From assembly GCF_009299795.1 (NCBI RefSeq), contig NZ_VIGP01000003.1, forward strand, positions 124,001 to 188,000: a stretch of DNA of 64,000 nucleotides, in the 5' to 3' direction. This stretch comes from Brachybacterium subflavum (lineage in GTDB: Bacteria; Actinomycetota; Actinomycetes; Actinomycetales; Dermabacteraceae). Below are positions 43,605-52,031 of the stretch, one piece after another. Both the position numbers and the translations under genes were made by a program. The number at the start of each line of letters is the position of its first letter. The stretch's first letter is position 1. The notes under the pieces are model-generated. The model was not told the DNA's origin, did no database searches, and was given only the letters and a program-made list of their open reading frames with translations.

Positions 43605-44959
43605 GCACCACCGCCGAGCAGACCACCGCCGGAGCCGCAGCCTCTCCCGCCGACTCCGTCCACCCCATCCACGCCGCGCACACCCCGAGCGGGACCATCC
43701 GCCTGGGCGTCTTCTTCCAGGGCGTGAACTCCTCGACCGCCTGGCGCGCTCCGGGCGCCGGCGACCAGGTCGCCTGGGAGTCCTTCGAGCGCCTCGTGAC
43801 GACCGCCGAGCGCGGCGTGTTCTCCGCCTTCTTCCTGGGGGAGGGGCTGCGCCTGCGCGAGCACCAGGGCGTGCCCCTCGAGTTCGACGTCGCCGGTCGA
43901 CCCGACGCGCAGACCCTGCTCGCCGCGCTCGCCTCGATCACGACGCACATCGGCCTGGTCGCCACCCAGAACACCACGTACAACGACCCGGTGGATCTCG
44001 CCCGGCGCCTGCAGAGCCTCGACCTGCTCAGCGACGGCCGCGCCGCCTGGAACATCGTCACCACCGACAACGCCTGGACCGGCGAGAACTTCCGCCGCGG
44101 CGGGTACATCGACCACGCCGAGCGCTACGAGCACGCCGAGGCCTTCGTCGACGTGGCCCGCCGGATCTGGCGCGGCGAGGACGTGGACCACGACGGCAAC
44201 CACTACCACGTGCGTGCGAGCGGGAAGCTGCCGCGATCCCGCCAGGGGGAGCCGGTGCTCTTCCAGGCCGGCGTCTCCCCGCAGGGACGCGACTTCGCCG
44301 CCCGCACGGCCGACGTCATCTTCTCTCCGTTCGGCGATCTGGAACGGGCGATCGTCTTCCGCCGCGACATCGTCGAGCGCACGCTCGCCGCGGGCCGCTC
44401 GGCCGAGTCGGTTCAGATCTTCCCCGGCGCCGAGTTCATCCTCGCCGCGACCGACGCCGAGGCCGAGGACAAGCTGCGCTGGGTGCGCGAGCAGCAGGTG
44501 GGCCCGCAGCAGGCGATCGCGCTGCTCGAGCAGTACTGGGGCCGCGACCTCACCGCCTACGACCCCGACGGGCCGCTGCCCGACGCGGACCCCCTGGTCG
44601 TCGAGTCCGGGGTCACCCGCGGTGCCGGCTTCCAGTTCGAGAAGGCCCAGGAGCTCACGCGCGCCTGGCGCGAGGAAGCGGCCGACAAGGGCCTGTCCAT
44701 CCTCGAGTTCGCGCGCTCCCGCCAGGGCTCTCGCGGCAGCAGCTTCACCGGCTCCTACGACACCGTCGCCGAGCAGCTCGCCGAGTACGCCCGCTGGGGC
44801 GCGATCGACGGACTGAACATCACCCCGTGGGTGATCCCCGGCGGCATCGACGACATCGTCGACGAGCTCGTGCCCCGCCTCCAGGAGCGCGGCGTCTACC
44901 CGACCGAGTACTCGGGGACGACCCTCCGCGAGAACCTGGGGCTGCCCGGGCTCGCGTGA
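43601..44959 (+). CDS. NtaA/DmoA-family FMN-dependent monooxygenase
   Basis: The 452-residue protein matches the NtaA/SnaA/DszA/DmoA group that needs reduced FMN from a partner reductase and oxidises sulfur or amine compounds. Characteristic parts are IRLGVFFQGVNSSTAWR, GLVATQNTTYNDPVDLARRLQSL, RAAWNIVTTDN (NivT motif) and GENFRRGGYIDHAERYE. The gene order permease-ATPase-binding protein-LLM-NtaA resembles the B. subtilis ytmI operon (TcyJKLMN, YtmO, YtnJ), whose role is cystine and S-methyl-cysteine use. It overlaps the preceding gene by 4 bp and ends the operon. Confidence 0.92.
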   Translation: MSTTAEQTTAGAAASPADSVHPIHAAHTPSGTIRLGVFFQGVNSSTAWRAPGAGDQVAWESFERLVTTAERGVFSAFFLGEGLRLREHQGVPLEFDVAGRPDAQTLLAALASITTHIGLVATQNTTYNDPVDLARRLQSLDLLSDGRAAWNIVTTDNAWTGENFRRGGYIDHAERYEHAEAFVDVARRIWRGEDVDHDGNHYHVRASGKLPRSRQGEPVLFQAGVSPQGRDFAARTADVIFSPFGDLERAIVFRRDIVERTLAAGRSAESVQIFPGAEFILAATDAEAEDKLRWVREQQVGPQQAIALLEQYWGRDLTAYDPDGPLPDADPLVVESGVTRGAGFQFEKAQELTRAWREEAADKGLSILEFARSRQGSRGSSFTGSYDTVAEQLAEYARWGAIDGLNITPWVIPGGIDDIVDELVPRLQERGVYPTEYSGTTLRENLGLPGLA

Positions 44960-44978
44960 GGCGGCGCGGGACGGCCGG

Positions 44979-45007
44979 CGGGATCCGGGCCCAGAGCCCG
45001 GATCCCG
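44979..45007. terminator. 12-bp perfect hairpin after the monooxygenase operon
   Basis: Arms 44979-44990 and 44996-45007 pair perfectly around CCAGA, between the plus-strand operon end (44959) and the minus-strand HAD gene end (45018). Confidence 0.75.
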
Positions 45008-45017
45008 GGGCGTCGGG

Positions 45018-45728
45018 TCAGGATCGACACAGCGTCACGGCGCGCCAGCCGAACCGGAGGGCGGCGTCCGTGTGGTGCGGGCTGTCGTCGAGGAAGGCGA
45101 CGGCCTCTCGCGGCACGTCCCGGCCGAGCACGCTCTCGATGCGCCCGTGGGCTGCGGCGAAGGCAGCGCCGTCGGGCTTCGCCTCGCCGAGCTCCGCCGT
45201 GTTCAGGACCCTCTCGCCCCGCGGGTCCACGAGGTCGCGGAATCGGCTCGCCGCGGCACCGACGGCACGAGAGGGGCGATCGCTCCGGGCGGCAGCATCG
45301 TGCGCGGACAGGTCCTCCAGCTCCTCGCGGACCCGGTCGGTGCCGTTGGTGAAGACGAAGACCTCGATCCCGCTGCGCTGCGCGTCCAGCAGCAGATCGA
45401 GCACGTCCGTGTCGAGGTGCCCCCGGTCGTCGGCCCAGGCGGCGACGGCGGCACGGGCCCGGTCCGCCGGGACGCCCTGCGCACGGAGCGTGGAGCGGAT
45501 GGACGCCCGCCATGCCGCATGCGTGGCGCGGCCCCGTGCGACCGCCTCGAGCAGGGGATCGCGTAGCACCGCGCGGAAGGCCGAGCCGTGGGGCAGGCCG
45601 AGCTGATCGTCCAGCGCCTCCCAGGACATGGTGTCGAACAGTCGCAGGACGCCGTCGAGATCGCTCACGGCGACGCGGACACCGCCCTCGGCGAGGAGGG
45701 CGCGGAACCCTGCGAGTGCGTCGGCCAT
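45018..45728 (-). CDS. HAD-superfamily hydrolase
   Basis: The 236-residue protein has motif I VAVSDLDGVLRLFDT (nucleophile in DLDG), motif II VFVFTNGTDRV, the lysine in GEAKPDGAAF and motif IV AVAFLDDSPHHTDAA, so the fold and catalytic residues are complete. The substrate is unknown. It lies 129 bp downstream of rpmB on the same strand but a terminator separates them. ATG 45728 has TACTCT 6 nt before it. Confidence 0.9.
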   Translation of the reverse strand: MADALAGFRALLAEGGVRVAVSDLDGVLRLFDTMSWEALDDQLGLPHGSAFRAVLRDPLLEAVARGRATHAAWRASIRSTLRAQGVPADRARAAVAAWADDRGHLDTDVLDLLLDAQRSGIEVFVFTNGTDRVREELEDLSAHDAAARSDRPSRAVGAAASRFRDLVDPRGERVLNTAELGEAKPDGAAFAAAHGRIESVLGRDVPREAVAFLDDSPHHTDAALRFGWRAVTLCRS

Positions 45729-45734
45729 CGGATC

Positions 45735-45740
45735 AGAGTA
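45735..45740 (-). promoter_or_regulatory. -10 hexamer TACTCT (complement) of the HAD gene
   Basis: On the minus strand TACTCT ends 6 nt before the ATG at 45728; the spacer GATCCG holds no ribosome site. Confidence 0.6.
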
Positions 45741-45779
45741 CGTGGCGAAGGGCGACGGGCGACGGGCCCCGGACGCACG

Positions 45780-45807
45780 GAAGCCCCCACCGGATGGTGG
45801 GGGCTTC
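45780..45807 (-). terminator. 12-bp perfect hairpin after rpmB
   Basis: Arms 45780-45791 and 45796-45807 are complementary around a 4-base loop, 50 bp downstream of the rpmB stop. It separates rpmB from the HAD gene on the same strand. Confidence 0.8.
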
Positions 45808-45857
45808 GACGGGGAAACCCGGGGATGGCCTGGCCGCGAGGGCCGAGCGCGTCCTGC

Positions 45858-46052
45858 TCAGGCGCCGACCTTCTGCACCTTGCCGGCCTTGAGGCAGGAG
45901 GTGCAGACGCTGAGGCGCGTGGGGGTGCCGTTGATCACGGTGCGCACGGTCTGGATGTTCGGGTTCCAGCGGCGCGAGGTGCGGCGGTGCGAGTGGGACA
46001 CGCTCTTGCCGAAGCTCGGGCCCTTGGCGCAGATGTCACACGTGGAAGCCAC
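45858..46052 (-). CDS. rpmB: Ribosomal protein bL28, zinc-binding form
   Basis: The 64-residue L28 starts at GTG 46052 behind CAGGAGACGACA and has two CxxC pairs: CDIC at residues 5-8 and CTSC near residue 51. This is the C+ (zinc-ribbon) form; actinobacteria that respond to zinc shortage also have a cysteine-free copy under Zur, which is not in this window. [19 protein letters not shown] is a typical L28 segment. It is divergent from recG. Confidence 0.96.
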   Translation of the reverse strand: MASTCDICAKGPSFGKSVSHSHRRTSRRWNPNIQTVRTVINGTPTRLSVCTSCLKAGKVQKVGA

Positions 46053-46348
46053 TGTCGTCTCCTGAAGATCGAATCGTTGCGGGTGCCTCGCCCGCCGGAC
46101 GCGCCCCGGCCGACGCTCGATCGTCGGAGGGTTCGCATACCGTGGTCGACCACAGGACAGCGGCCGCGCAAGGCAACTCCGACAGCATAGCCCACGCCCG
46201 TCGGGCGCCGGAAGCGCGGAGGCCGGTGCGCGCTGTGGATTCAGACACAGGGCCACGCGCAGGTGGCACCATTGTCCCGCACGCATCCCTGCAGGCGAAG
46301 GCCGGTAACGGGACCCAGGGCAGGGAACGGGGAGGAGGACGGCGCACC
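46053..46348. promoter_or_regulatory. Divergent promoter region of rpmB and recG
   Basis: The 296-bp gap holds no ORF with support. A 12-bp palindrome GTGGTCGACCAC is at 46142-46153, and on the minus strand a TATGCG -10-like hexamer just downstream of it could serve rpmB. recG has a strong GGGAGGAGGAC site near 46330-46340. Confidence 0.4.
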
Positions 46349-48604
46349 ATGGACACTGACGCGAGCGGCACGGGCCGCGCGGCGCGCGCACCGCGGCGCT
46401 CCTCCGGCGTGCCCGAGCTCTCCGAGCTCCTCACGGCCGGCGAGCTGAGGGCCGTCCGCGCGCAGGGCGCGGAGGACCTCGACGACATGCTGCGCCTGAC
46501 CCCGCTGCGCTACATCGTCCCCGGCGAGCTGCGCGACCTGGGCGCTCTGCGCGAGGGGGACGACGCCACGGTGATCGTTCGCGTCGTCGGCTCGCAGGCC
46601 CGCCGCATGAAGCGCAGGCCCGGCTCGATCCTCGAGGTCCGCGTGGCAGACGAGAACGCGCAGCTCACCCTTACGTTCTTCCTGCCCAAGGACCACATCG
46701 TGCGCTGGCACCAGGAGCACCTCGCTCCCGGCACCCGCATCGTCGTCTTCGGCACGGTCCACTTCGACGCCCGCTTCCACCAGGGCCTCCCGCAGATCAC
46801 GAACCCCCGCTATGAGCCGTACGACGGCAGCGCGGAGGCGCGGGCGCGGCTGATGAGGCCGCTCCCCGTCTACCGGCTGCGCAAGAAGGCCAAGCAGGCC
46901 ACGCTGCGTTCGGCCTACGGCAAGGCCGTGGAGTTCGCCGACCAGCTCACCACGATCCTCCCGCCCACCGTGCGCGCCGCCGAGCACCTGCCCAGCCTCC
47001 CCGAGGCGATGCGCCTGATCCACACCCCGCAGGACATGGTCGGGACCGAGCGCGGCAGGAGGCACCTCGTCTTCGAGGAGGCCTTCATCCTGCAGACGAT
47101 CTTCGCGCAGCGCCGCGCCTTCGACGCACGCACGCCCGCGCCGGCCCTCCGCGCGAGCGGCCCGCTGCAGCCGCTGCTCGACGAGCGCCTGCCCTTCACG
47201 CTCACCGCGAGCCAGGCCGAGGTCGGGGAGGCGATCCACCACGAGCTCGCGCGCTCGCGGCCCACCAACGTGCTGCTCCAGGGCGACGTCGGCTCCGGGA
47301 AGACCGTGGTCGCGCTGCGCGCGATGCTCCAGGCCGTGGACTCCGGCCACCAGGCGGTACTGCTCGCCCCCACCGAGGTCCTCGCCGAGCAGCACCACCG
47401 CACCATCCTCAACCTCCTCGGCGACCTCGGGCGCGCCGACCACATGCACGCCCATCCCGATGCCACGCGCGTGCGCCTGCTGACGGGCTCGCAGTCCGTC
47501 GCCGACCGCCGGCGCACCCTCCTCGACATCACCAGCGGCGAGGCCGGCATCATCGTCGGCACCCATGCGCTGCTCACGGAGTCCGTCGAGTACGCGGCGC
47601 TCGGCCTCGTCGTGATCGACGAGCAGCACCGCTTCGGCGTGGACCACCGCAGGCGGCTGCGCACGAAGGGGGCCGACGGCAAGAACCCCCACGTCATCGT
47701 CATGACCGCGACCCCCATCCCGCGCACCGCCGCGCTCGCGACCGCCGGGGACCTCGACGTCCTCAGCCTCACCCAGAGCCCCGGCGGGCGCCCCGGCATC
47801 ACCACCCATGTCGTTCACGAGGAGGACCCGGCGTGGGAGTCCCGCATGTGGGCGCGGACCGCCGAGGAGATCGGCGCCGGCCGCCAGGCGTTCGTGGTCT
47901 GCGCTCGGATCGACGAGCGCGAGGAGACGGCCGACGTGGAGATCATGGGCGAGGTCTTCGAGGACCTCCCCAGCGGGACCGACCCGGGCCTCGAGCCGCG
48001 CGGCGTCACCCAGACGGCCGAGCGCCTGGCCCGTCGGCCCCAGCTGCGCGGCGCGCGCATCGGCGTCATGCACGGCCGGCTCTCCGCGCAGGAGAAGCAG
48101 GAGGTCATGGACGCCATGGTCGCGGGTGAGCTGGACCTCCTGGTCGCGACCACCGTCATCGAGGTGGGGGTGGACCTGCCCAATGCGTCCGTGATGGTCG
48201 TGATGGACGCCGAGCGCTTCGGCATCTCCCAGCTGCACCAGCTGCGCGGGCGCATCGGCCGCGGCGAGCATCCCGGCATCGCCTTCTTCGACACCCGCGC
48301 GCCGCACGGCTCGGAGACCTCCGAGCTGCTCGCGAAGATCGCCGCGACGACCGACGGCTTCGAGCTCGCGGAGATCGACATGCGCCGGCGCGGGACGGGC
48401 GATCTGGTGGGGGAGGAGCAGTCCGGTCTGCACCGCACCCTGGAGCACCTGGACGTGCTGCGCGACGAGAAGATCATCGCGCGGGCCCGCGGCATCGCCT
48501 TCGACCTGGTCGCCGGCGACGTCGACCTCGAGGACCATCCGCAGCTCGCGGCGGCCGTCGAGCGCCGCCTGCGCGACGCGGACCCGAACGTGGAGAGGAG
48601 CTGA
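46349..48604 (+). CDS. recG: ATP-dependent DNA helicase RecG
   Basis: RecG reverses stalled replication forks and migrates branched DNA. The 751-residue protein has an N-terminal wedge (OB) domain ([19 protein letters not shown]…), Walker A GDVGSGKT in [19 protein letters not shown] (residues ~310-328), DEQH in [11 protein letters not shown] and helicase C motifs ([12 protein letters not shown]). The N-terminal 20 residues before the wedge are Arg/Ala rich. ATG 46349 follows GGAGGAGG; longer in-frame starts up to 46142 are unlikely. rsmD starts 1 base after its stop. Confidence 0.96.
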   Translation: MDTDASGTGRAARAPRRSSGVPELSELLTAGELRAVRAQGAEDLDDMLRLTPLRYIVPGELRDLGALREGDDATVIVRVVGSQARRMKRRPGSILEVRVADENAQLTLTFFLPKDHIVRWHQEHLAPGTRIVVFGTVHFDARFHQGLPQITNPRYEPYDGSAEARARLMRPLPVYRLRKKAKQATLRSAYGKAVEFADQLTTILPPTVRAAEHLPSLPEAMRLIHTPQDMVGTERGRRHLVFEEAFILQTIFAQRRAFDARTPAPALRASGPLQPLLDERLPFTLTASQAEVGEAIHHELARSRPTNVLLQGDVGSGKTVVALRAMLQAVDSGHQAVLLAPTEVLAEQHHRTILNLLGDLGRADHMHAHPDATRVRLLTGSQSVADRRRTLLDITSGEAGIIVGTHALLTESVEYAALGLVVIDEQHRFGVDHRRRLRTKGADGKNPHVIVMTATPIPRTAALATAGDLDVLSLTQSPGGRPGITTHVVHEEDPAWESRMWARTAEEIGAGRQAFVVCARIDEREETADVEIMGEVFEDLPSGTDPGLEPRGVTQTAERLARRPQLRGARIGVMHGRLSAQEKQEVMDAMVAGELDLLVATTVIEVGVDLPNASVMVVMDAERFGISQLHQLRGRIGRGEHPGIAFFDTRAPHGSETSELLAKIAATTDGFELAEIDMRRRGTGDLVGEEQSGLHRTLEHLDVLRDEKIIARARGIAFDLVAGDVDLEDHPQLAAAVERRLRDADPNVERS

Positions 48605-48605
48605 G

Positions 48606-49184
48606 ATGCCGCGCATCATCGCCGGCGAGCTGGGCGGGCGCACTATCCCGGGGCCCCCGGGGAAGGGCACGCGCCCCACCTCCGACAGGGTCCGCGAGGC
48701 TCTCTTCTCCCGGCTCGAGGGGTGGGACGCCCTGCGCGGCGCGCGCGTGCTCGACCTGTTCGCCGGCACCGGGACGCTCGCCTTCGAAGCGCTCTCCCGC
48801 GGCGCGGAGTCGGCGCTGCTGGTCGAGATGCACGGGCCGACGGCGCGACAGCTCGGCACGACCGCCGGTCGGCTCGGCCTCTCCGCGCGCTGCACGGTGC
48901 GCACCGGGAAGGCCGAACAGGTCGCGGCGCATCTCGCGGAGACCGGCGCACCGGCCGACGGGCGATTCTCGCTCGTGATGCTCGACCCGCCCTACGACCT
49001 GCCCACCGAGGCGCTCGAGGAGCTGCTCATCACGCTGCGCCCCGCGCTCACGGACGATGCGCTCGTGGTGATCGAGCGCTCGAGCCGCTCCCGACCGCTC
49101 GCCTGGCCCGAGGGCTGGGCCGACGACGGCACCAAGACCTACGGTGAGACCGTCCTGCAGTACGGCGGGCCCGCGACCGACTGA
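48606..49184 (+). CDS. rsmD: 16S rRNA (guanine-966-N2)-methyltransferase
   Basis: RsmD methylates G966 of 16S rRNA in assembled 30S subunits. The 192-residue Rossmann methyltransferase has LDLFAGTG at 49-56 and the DPPY catalytic motif at 127-130 (MLDPPYDL). It begins 1 base after recG with GAGAGGAG upstream. In many actinobacteria coaD follows; here a GNAT gene on the other strand replaces it. Confidence 0.95.
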   Translation: MPRIIAGELGGRTIPGPPGKGTRPTSDRVREALFSRLEGWDALRGARVLDLFAGTGTLAFEALSRGAESALLVEMHGPTARQLGTTAGRLGLSARCTVRTGKAEQVAAHLAETGAPADGRFSLVMLDPPYDLPTEALEELLITLRPALTDDALVVIERSSRSRPLAWPEGWADDGTKTYGETVLQYGGPATD

Positions 49185-49198
49185 CGGGAAGCGCCCGC

Positions 49199-49726
49199 TC
49201 AGCGGGACATGCGGATCTCCCGGAGGTCGTCCAGAGCGGGATCGACCTTCGTGCCGCCGTCGGCCCGGAAGCCCACCTTCTCGTAGAAGCGGCGGGCGCG
49301 CGGATTGTCCTCGACCACCCACAGGTAGGCGGACCGATCGCCCAGCAGCTCCGCGACCAGCGCCTGCGCCAGGCCGGTGCCGTGGAACTCCCGGCCCACG
49401 TTCAGCGCCTGCAGCTCGAGCGGGAGCGGAGCATCCTCGTCGCGGGCGGTGCCGATCCTCAGGAATCCGACGGGCGCGCCGTCGGCGTCACGGCCGATCC
49501 GCAGGTGCTCGCGCGTGGTCCGCTCGCGCTCGGGATCGAGCATCCGGCGCCACATGATGCGGCGCCTGCCGAGCGCGGCGTCGTCGTAGGCGAAGGAGGG
49601 CACGATCCCCGTGTACGCCTCGCGCCACACGCGCGTGTGCAGCGCCGCGAGGGCGTCGGCATCGGCGAGGACCGGCACGTCGATCGTGAACGCGGACCGT
49701 GCGGGCGGATTCGGGGAATCGGGCAT
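49199..49726 (-). CDS. GNAT-family N-acetyltransferase
   Basis: The 175-residue protein has the acetyl-CoA loop region LQALNVGREFHGTGLAQALV (the R/QxxGxG/A element with HGTGLA) and the C-terminal VVEDNPRARRFYEKVGF, typical of GNATs. The N-terminus is a proline-rich lead of 12 residues. It converges with rsmD 14 bp away. CATACT stands 7 bases before the ATG, a possible leaderless -10. The acceptor substrate is unknown. Confidence 0.88.
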   Translation of the reverse strand: MPDSPNPPARSAFTIDVPVLADADALAALHTRVWREAYTGIVPSFAYDDAALGRRRIMWRRMLDPERERTTREHLRIGRDADGAPVGFLRIGTARDEDAPLPLELQALNVGREFHGTGLAQALVAELLGDRSAYLWVVEDNPRARRFYEKVGFRADGGTKVDPALDDLREIRMSR

Positions 49727-49809
49727 GTGCGCCAGTATGGCGCGCCCCTCTCCCGTCGTCGGCCCCGATCGCTCTGGGCCCTCGGTCGGCTCCCGGCCCC
49801 GGTTCGAGC

Positions 49810-50184
49810 TCAGCCCCAGTTCTTCTCATCGGTCAGGCAGAAGAAGTGCCCGGCCGGGTCCTGCAGCACGATCCAGGTCTCCCCGGGCTGGGGGTCGACG
49901 CGGGTGGCGCCGAGCTCGACGCATCGGTCCGCGGCGGCCTGCGGGTCGGAGGCGGCGAGGTCGAAGTGGAACTGCTTGCGGCCGTCATCCGGCCAGCTCG
50001 AGCGCACGTGGTCGGGGATGCGGCCGATGCCGAGCGCCCCCGAGGGGCCGGTCAGCATCGCGTAGTCCTCGGTCAGTGCGGCGATCGGCCACCCGAGCAC
50101 CTCGGACCAGAAGCGTGCCTCCGGTTCGGTGTCGGAGGCGTCGAGTGTCGTCATGGCAAGGCGTGCAACGGCGGTAGCGTCCAT
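49810..50184 (-). CDS. VOC-family (glyoxalase-like) protein
   Basis: The 124-residue protein has a vicinal-oxygen-chelate fold: MTTLDASDTEPEARFWSEVL at the N-terminus, DPQAAADRCVELGATRVDP and the end IVLQDPAGHFFCLTD. Such proteins are metal-dependent lyases or antibiotic-binding proteins; the ligand here is unknown. The start ATG at 50184 (or 50154) has CAGTCT 7 nt upstream. It is divergent from the AraC-type gene, whose own start is 19 bp away. Confidence 0.85.
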   Translation of the reverse strand: MDATAVARLAMTTLDASDTEPEARFWSEVLGWPIAALTEDYAMLTGPSGALGIGRIPDHVRSSWPDDGRKQFHFDLAASDPQAAADRCVELGATRVDPQPGETWIVLQDPAGHFFCLTDEKNWG

Positions 50185-50190
50185 GGGTGG

Positions 50191-50197
50191 AAGACTG
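50191..50197. promoter_or_regulatory. Overlapping divergent -10 hexamers of the VOC and AraC-type genes
   Basis: AAGACT (50191-50196) ends 6 nt before the AraC ATG at 50203. Read on the other strand, CAGTCT (50192-50197) ends 7 nt before the VOC ATG at 50184. The two hexamers share five bases, so the promoters should exclude each other. Confidence 0.5.
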
Positions 50198-50202
50198 CCG
50201 TC

Positions 50203-51087
50203 ATGGGCACGGACGCCGATAGGACGAAGGCGACACCTTCGCACATGTACGGCCATGTGCTGCGCCCCGAGGAGCTCCTGGACCGTGCGCGCTACGACTT
50301 CGCCCGGCCGTGCGCCGCGCTGCGGCCCTGGGTGGAACGGTACTGGTCGGTACGCTGGGACCTGGAGGACGGGGAGACCTTCCCGGTCGCGACCCTCGAC
50401 GATCCGTCGATCAACCTCACCGTCGAACGCGGCGGCGTGCAGCGGGACGGCACGGATGCCGCGGACGCCACGAGGGGAGCGGGCGTCTGGATCACCGGCC
50501 CCGTGACCCGCGGACGCTTCGACGTCCGCCTGACCGGCAGCGGCAGCGTGGTGGGCGTGAAGTTCGCGCTTGGCGGGACGCGCGCGTTCACGACGCAGGA
50601 TCTCCGTCCACTGCGCGATCGCACCGTCCCCGCCGTGCAGTGGTTCGGCGGAGCCACGCTGCACCTGGTCGCCGATGAGCGGGCGGGCGCCCTGCCAGAG
50701 GACGCGGTGTCCGCGGCGCCGCGGCTGGACGACTGGCTCCTCGAGCGCGGGCCGACGGAGCCGTCCGAGGCTCCGGCGCTGCGTCGCCTCCTGCAGATCA
50801 TCGAGGAGTCGCCGACGCACTCGCTCGCTGATCTGGAACGTCGCAGCGGTGTCTCGGCGCGCACGCTCCAGCGGCTCTTCGACCGAGGGCTCGGAGTCGG
50901 GGTGAAGAGGATGCTCGTGAGGGCCCGGGTGATCGACGCGACGGCCGCGCTCGATCGCGGGGACCCGCGCTCGCTGAGCGACATCGCCTCCGCGCTGGGC
51001 TGGTTCGACCAGTCGCACTTCATCCGCGACTTCCGGGCCGTCACCGGCGAGACCCCGGCCCGCTACGCCCGGAGGGCCTCCGGCTGA
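50203..51087 (+). CDS. AraC-family transcriptional regulator
   Basis: The 294-residue protein has a cupin-like N-terminal region (PCAALRPWVERYWSVRW; GVWITGPVTRGRFDVRL) of the DUF6597 kind and a C-terminal double HTH (HSLADLERRSGVSARTLQRL; SLSDIASALGWFDQSHFIRD; FRAVTGETPARYARR). It may control the divergent VOC gene. Its last 25 bases overlap the end of fdhD on the other strand. Confidence 0.92.
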   Translation: MGTDADRTKATPSHMYGHVLRPEELLDRARYDFARPCAALRPWVERYWSVRWDLEDGETFPVATLDDPSINLTVERGGVQRDGTDAADATRGAGVWITGPVTRGRFDVRLTGSGSVVGVKFALGGTRAFTTQDLRPLRDRTVPAVQWFGGATLHLVADERAGALPEDAVSAAPRLDDWLLERGPTEPSEAPALRRLLQIIEESPTHSLADLERRSGVSARTLQRLFDRGLGVGVKRMLVRARVIDATAALDRGDPRSLSDIASALGWFDQSHFIRDFRAVTGETPARYARRASG

Positions 51088-51983
51088 TCCGGCGCGCCGC
51101 GCCCGCCGGGGAGCGCCCGGCCCGTGCCTGCGCTCTGCTCCTCCGCGACCGGCTCGAGCACCCTCTCCGGCCGCGAGTAGACGTTCAGCCGCGGACCGCG
51201 CACGAATCCCGCGAGGGTCAGTCCGGACTCGACGGCGAGCTCGACCGCGAGGGACGAGGGAGCGGAGACCGCGGAGAGCACGGGGATCCCGGCCATCACG
51301 GCCTTCTGGACCAGTTCGAAGCTCGCCCGGCCCGAGACCTGCAGGATCGTGCCGCGCGCGGGCAGGCGGCCGTTCTGCGCGGCCCAGCCCACGACCTTGT
51401 CGACGGCGTTGTGCCGCCCGACGTCCTCGCGCAGCACGAGCAGCTCACCGCTCGCGGCGTCGAACAGCCCCGCCGCGTGCAGCCCGCCGGTCTTGTCGAA
51501 GACGTCCTGGTGCTCGCGCAGCGTGTCGGGCAGGGAGGCGATGAGCTCGGGGGCGATGCGGAGGTCGTCGTCGGTGACGCCGAAGGCGGAGACGGTGCGG
51601 ACGGCGTCGATGCTCGCCTTCCCGCACACCCCGCACGAGCTGGTCGTATAGAAGTTCCGCTCGGTCGCCTCCGAGGCCGGCGGCACGTGCGGGGCGAGCG
51701 TCACGCCCAGCACGTTGTACGTGTTGACCTCGCCGCCCGTGCCCGGGCCGCCGCAGTGGATCGCCTGCACGACGTCACGCGCACCGCGGATGATCCCCTC
51801 GGAGAGGAAGAAGCCGGTGGCGAGCTCGACATCGTGGCCGGGTGTGCGCATCGTGACCGCGACCGGGCGTCCGTTCGCGCGGATCTCGAGGGGCTCCTCG
51901 ACCGCGAGCGTGTCGGGCCTGCGAGTGCTGCCGTACCCGAGGCGGATGCGGGTGATCGGACGGCTGGCGGTGATGCGACCCAT
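51063..51983 (-). CDS. fdhD: Formate dehydrogenase sulfurtransferase FdhD
   Basis: FdhD transfers sulfur from a cysteine desulfurase to the molybdenum of formate dehydrogenase. The 306-residue protein has the sulfur-shuttling cysteines in SSCGVCGKAS near residues 115-123 and VGRHNAVDKVVGWA later. It ends the molybdate operon (modC end 52032, 48 bp upstream) and has its own TACCCT hexamer, so it can be expressed separately. Formate dehydrogenase itself is not in the window. Its 3' end overlaps the AraC-type gene tail to tail. Confidence 0.95.
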   Translation of the reverse strand: MGRITASRPITRIRLGYGSTRRPDTLAVEEPLEIRANGRPVAVTMRTPGHDVELATGFFLSEGIIRGARDVVQAIHCGGPGTGGEVNTYNVLGVTLAPHVPPASEATERNFYTTSSCGVCGKASIDAVRTVSAFGVTDDDLRIAPELIASLPDTLREHQDVFDKTGGLHAAGLFDAASGELLVLREDVGRHNAVDKVVGWAAQNGRLPARGTILQVSGRASFELVQKAVMAGIPVLSAVSAPSSLAVELAVESGLTLAGFVRGPRLNVYSRPERVLEPVAEEQSAGTGRALPGGRGAPDQPEALRA

Positions 51984-51990
51984 GCCGCTC

Positions 51991-51996
51991 AGGGTA
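51991..51996 (-). promoter_or_regulatory. -10 hexamer TACCCT (complement) of fdhD
   Basis: TACCCT on the minus strand ends 7 nt before the ATG at 51983, with GAGCGGC between. Confidence 0.6.
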
Positions 51997-52031
51997 CGCC
52001 GGGCCCTTCGTCGAGGCAGGAGCGGCCGAGC

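Noticed and set aside
46142..46348. RecG with a 69-residue N-terminal extension
   Set aside because: The extension is unconserved and covers the divergent promoter with rpmB; a strong ribosome site supports 46349.
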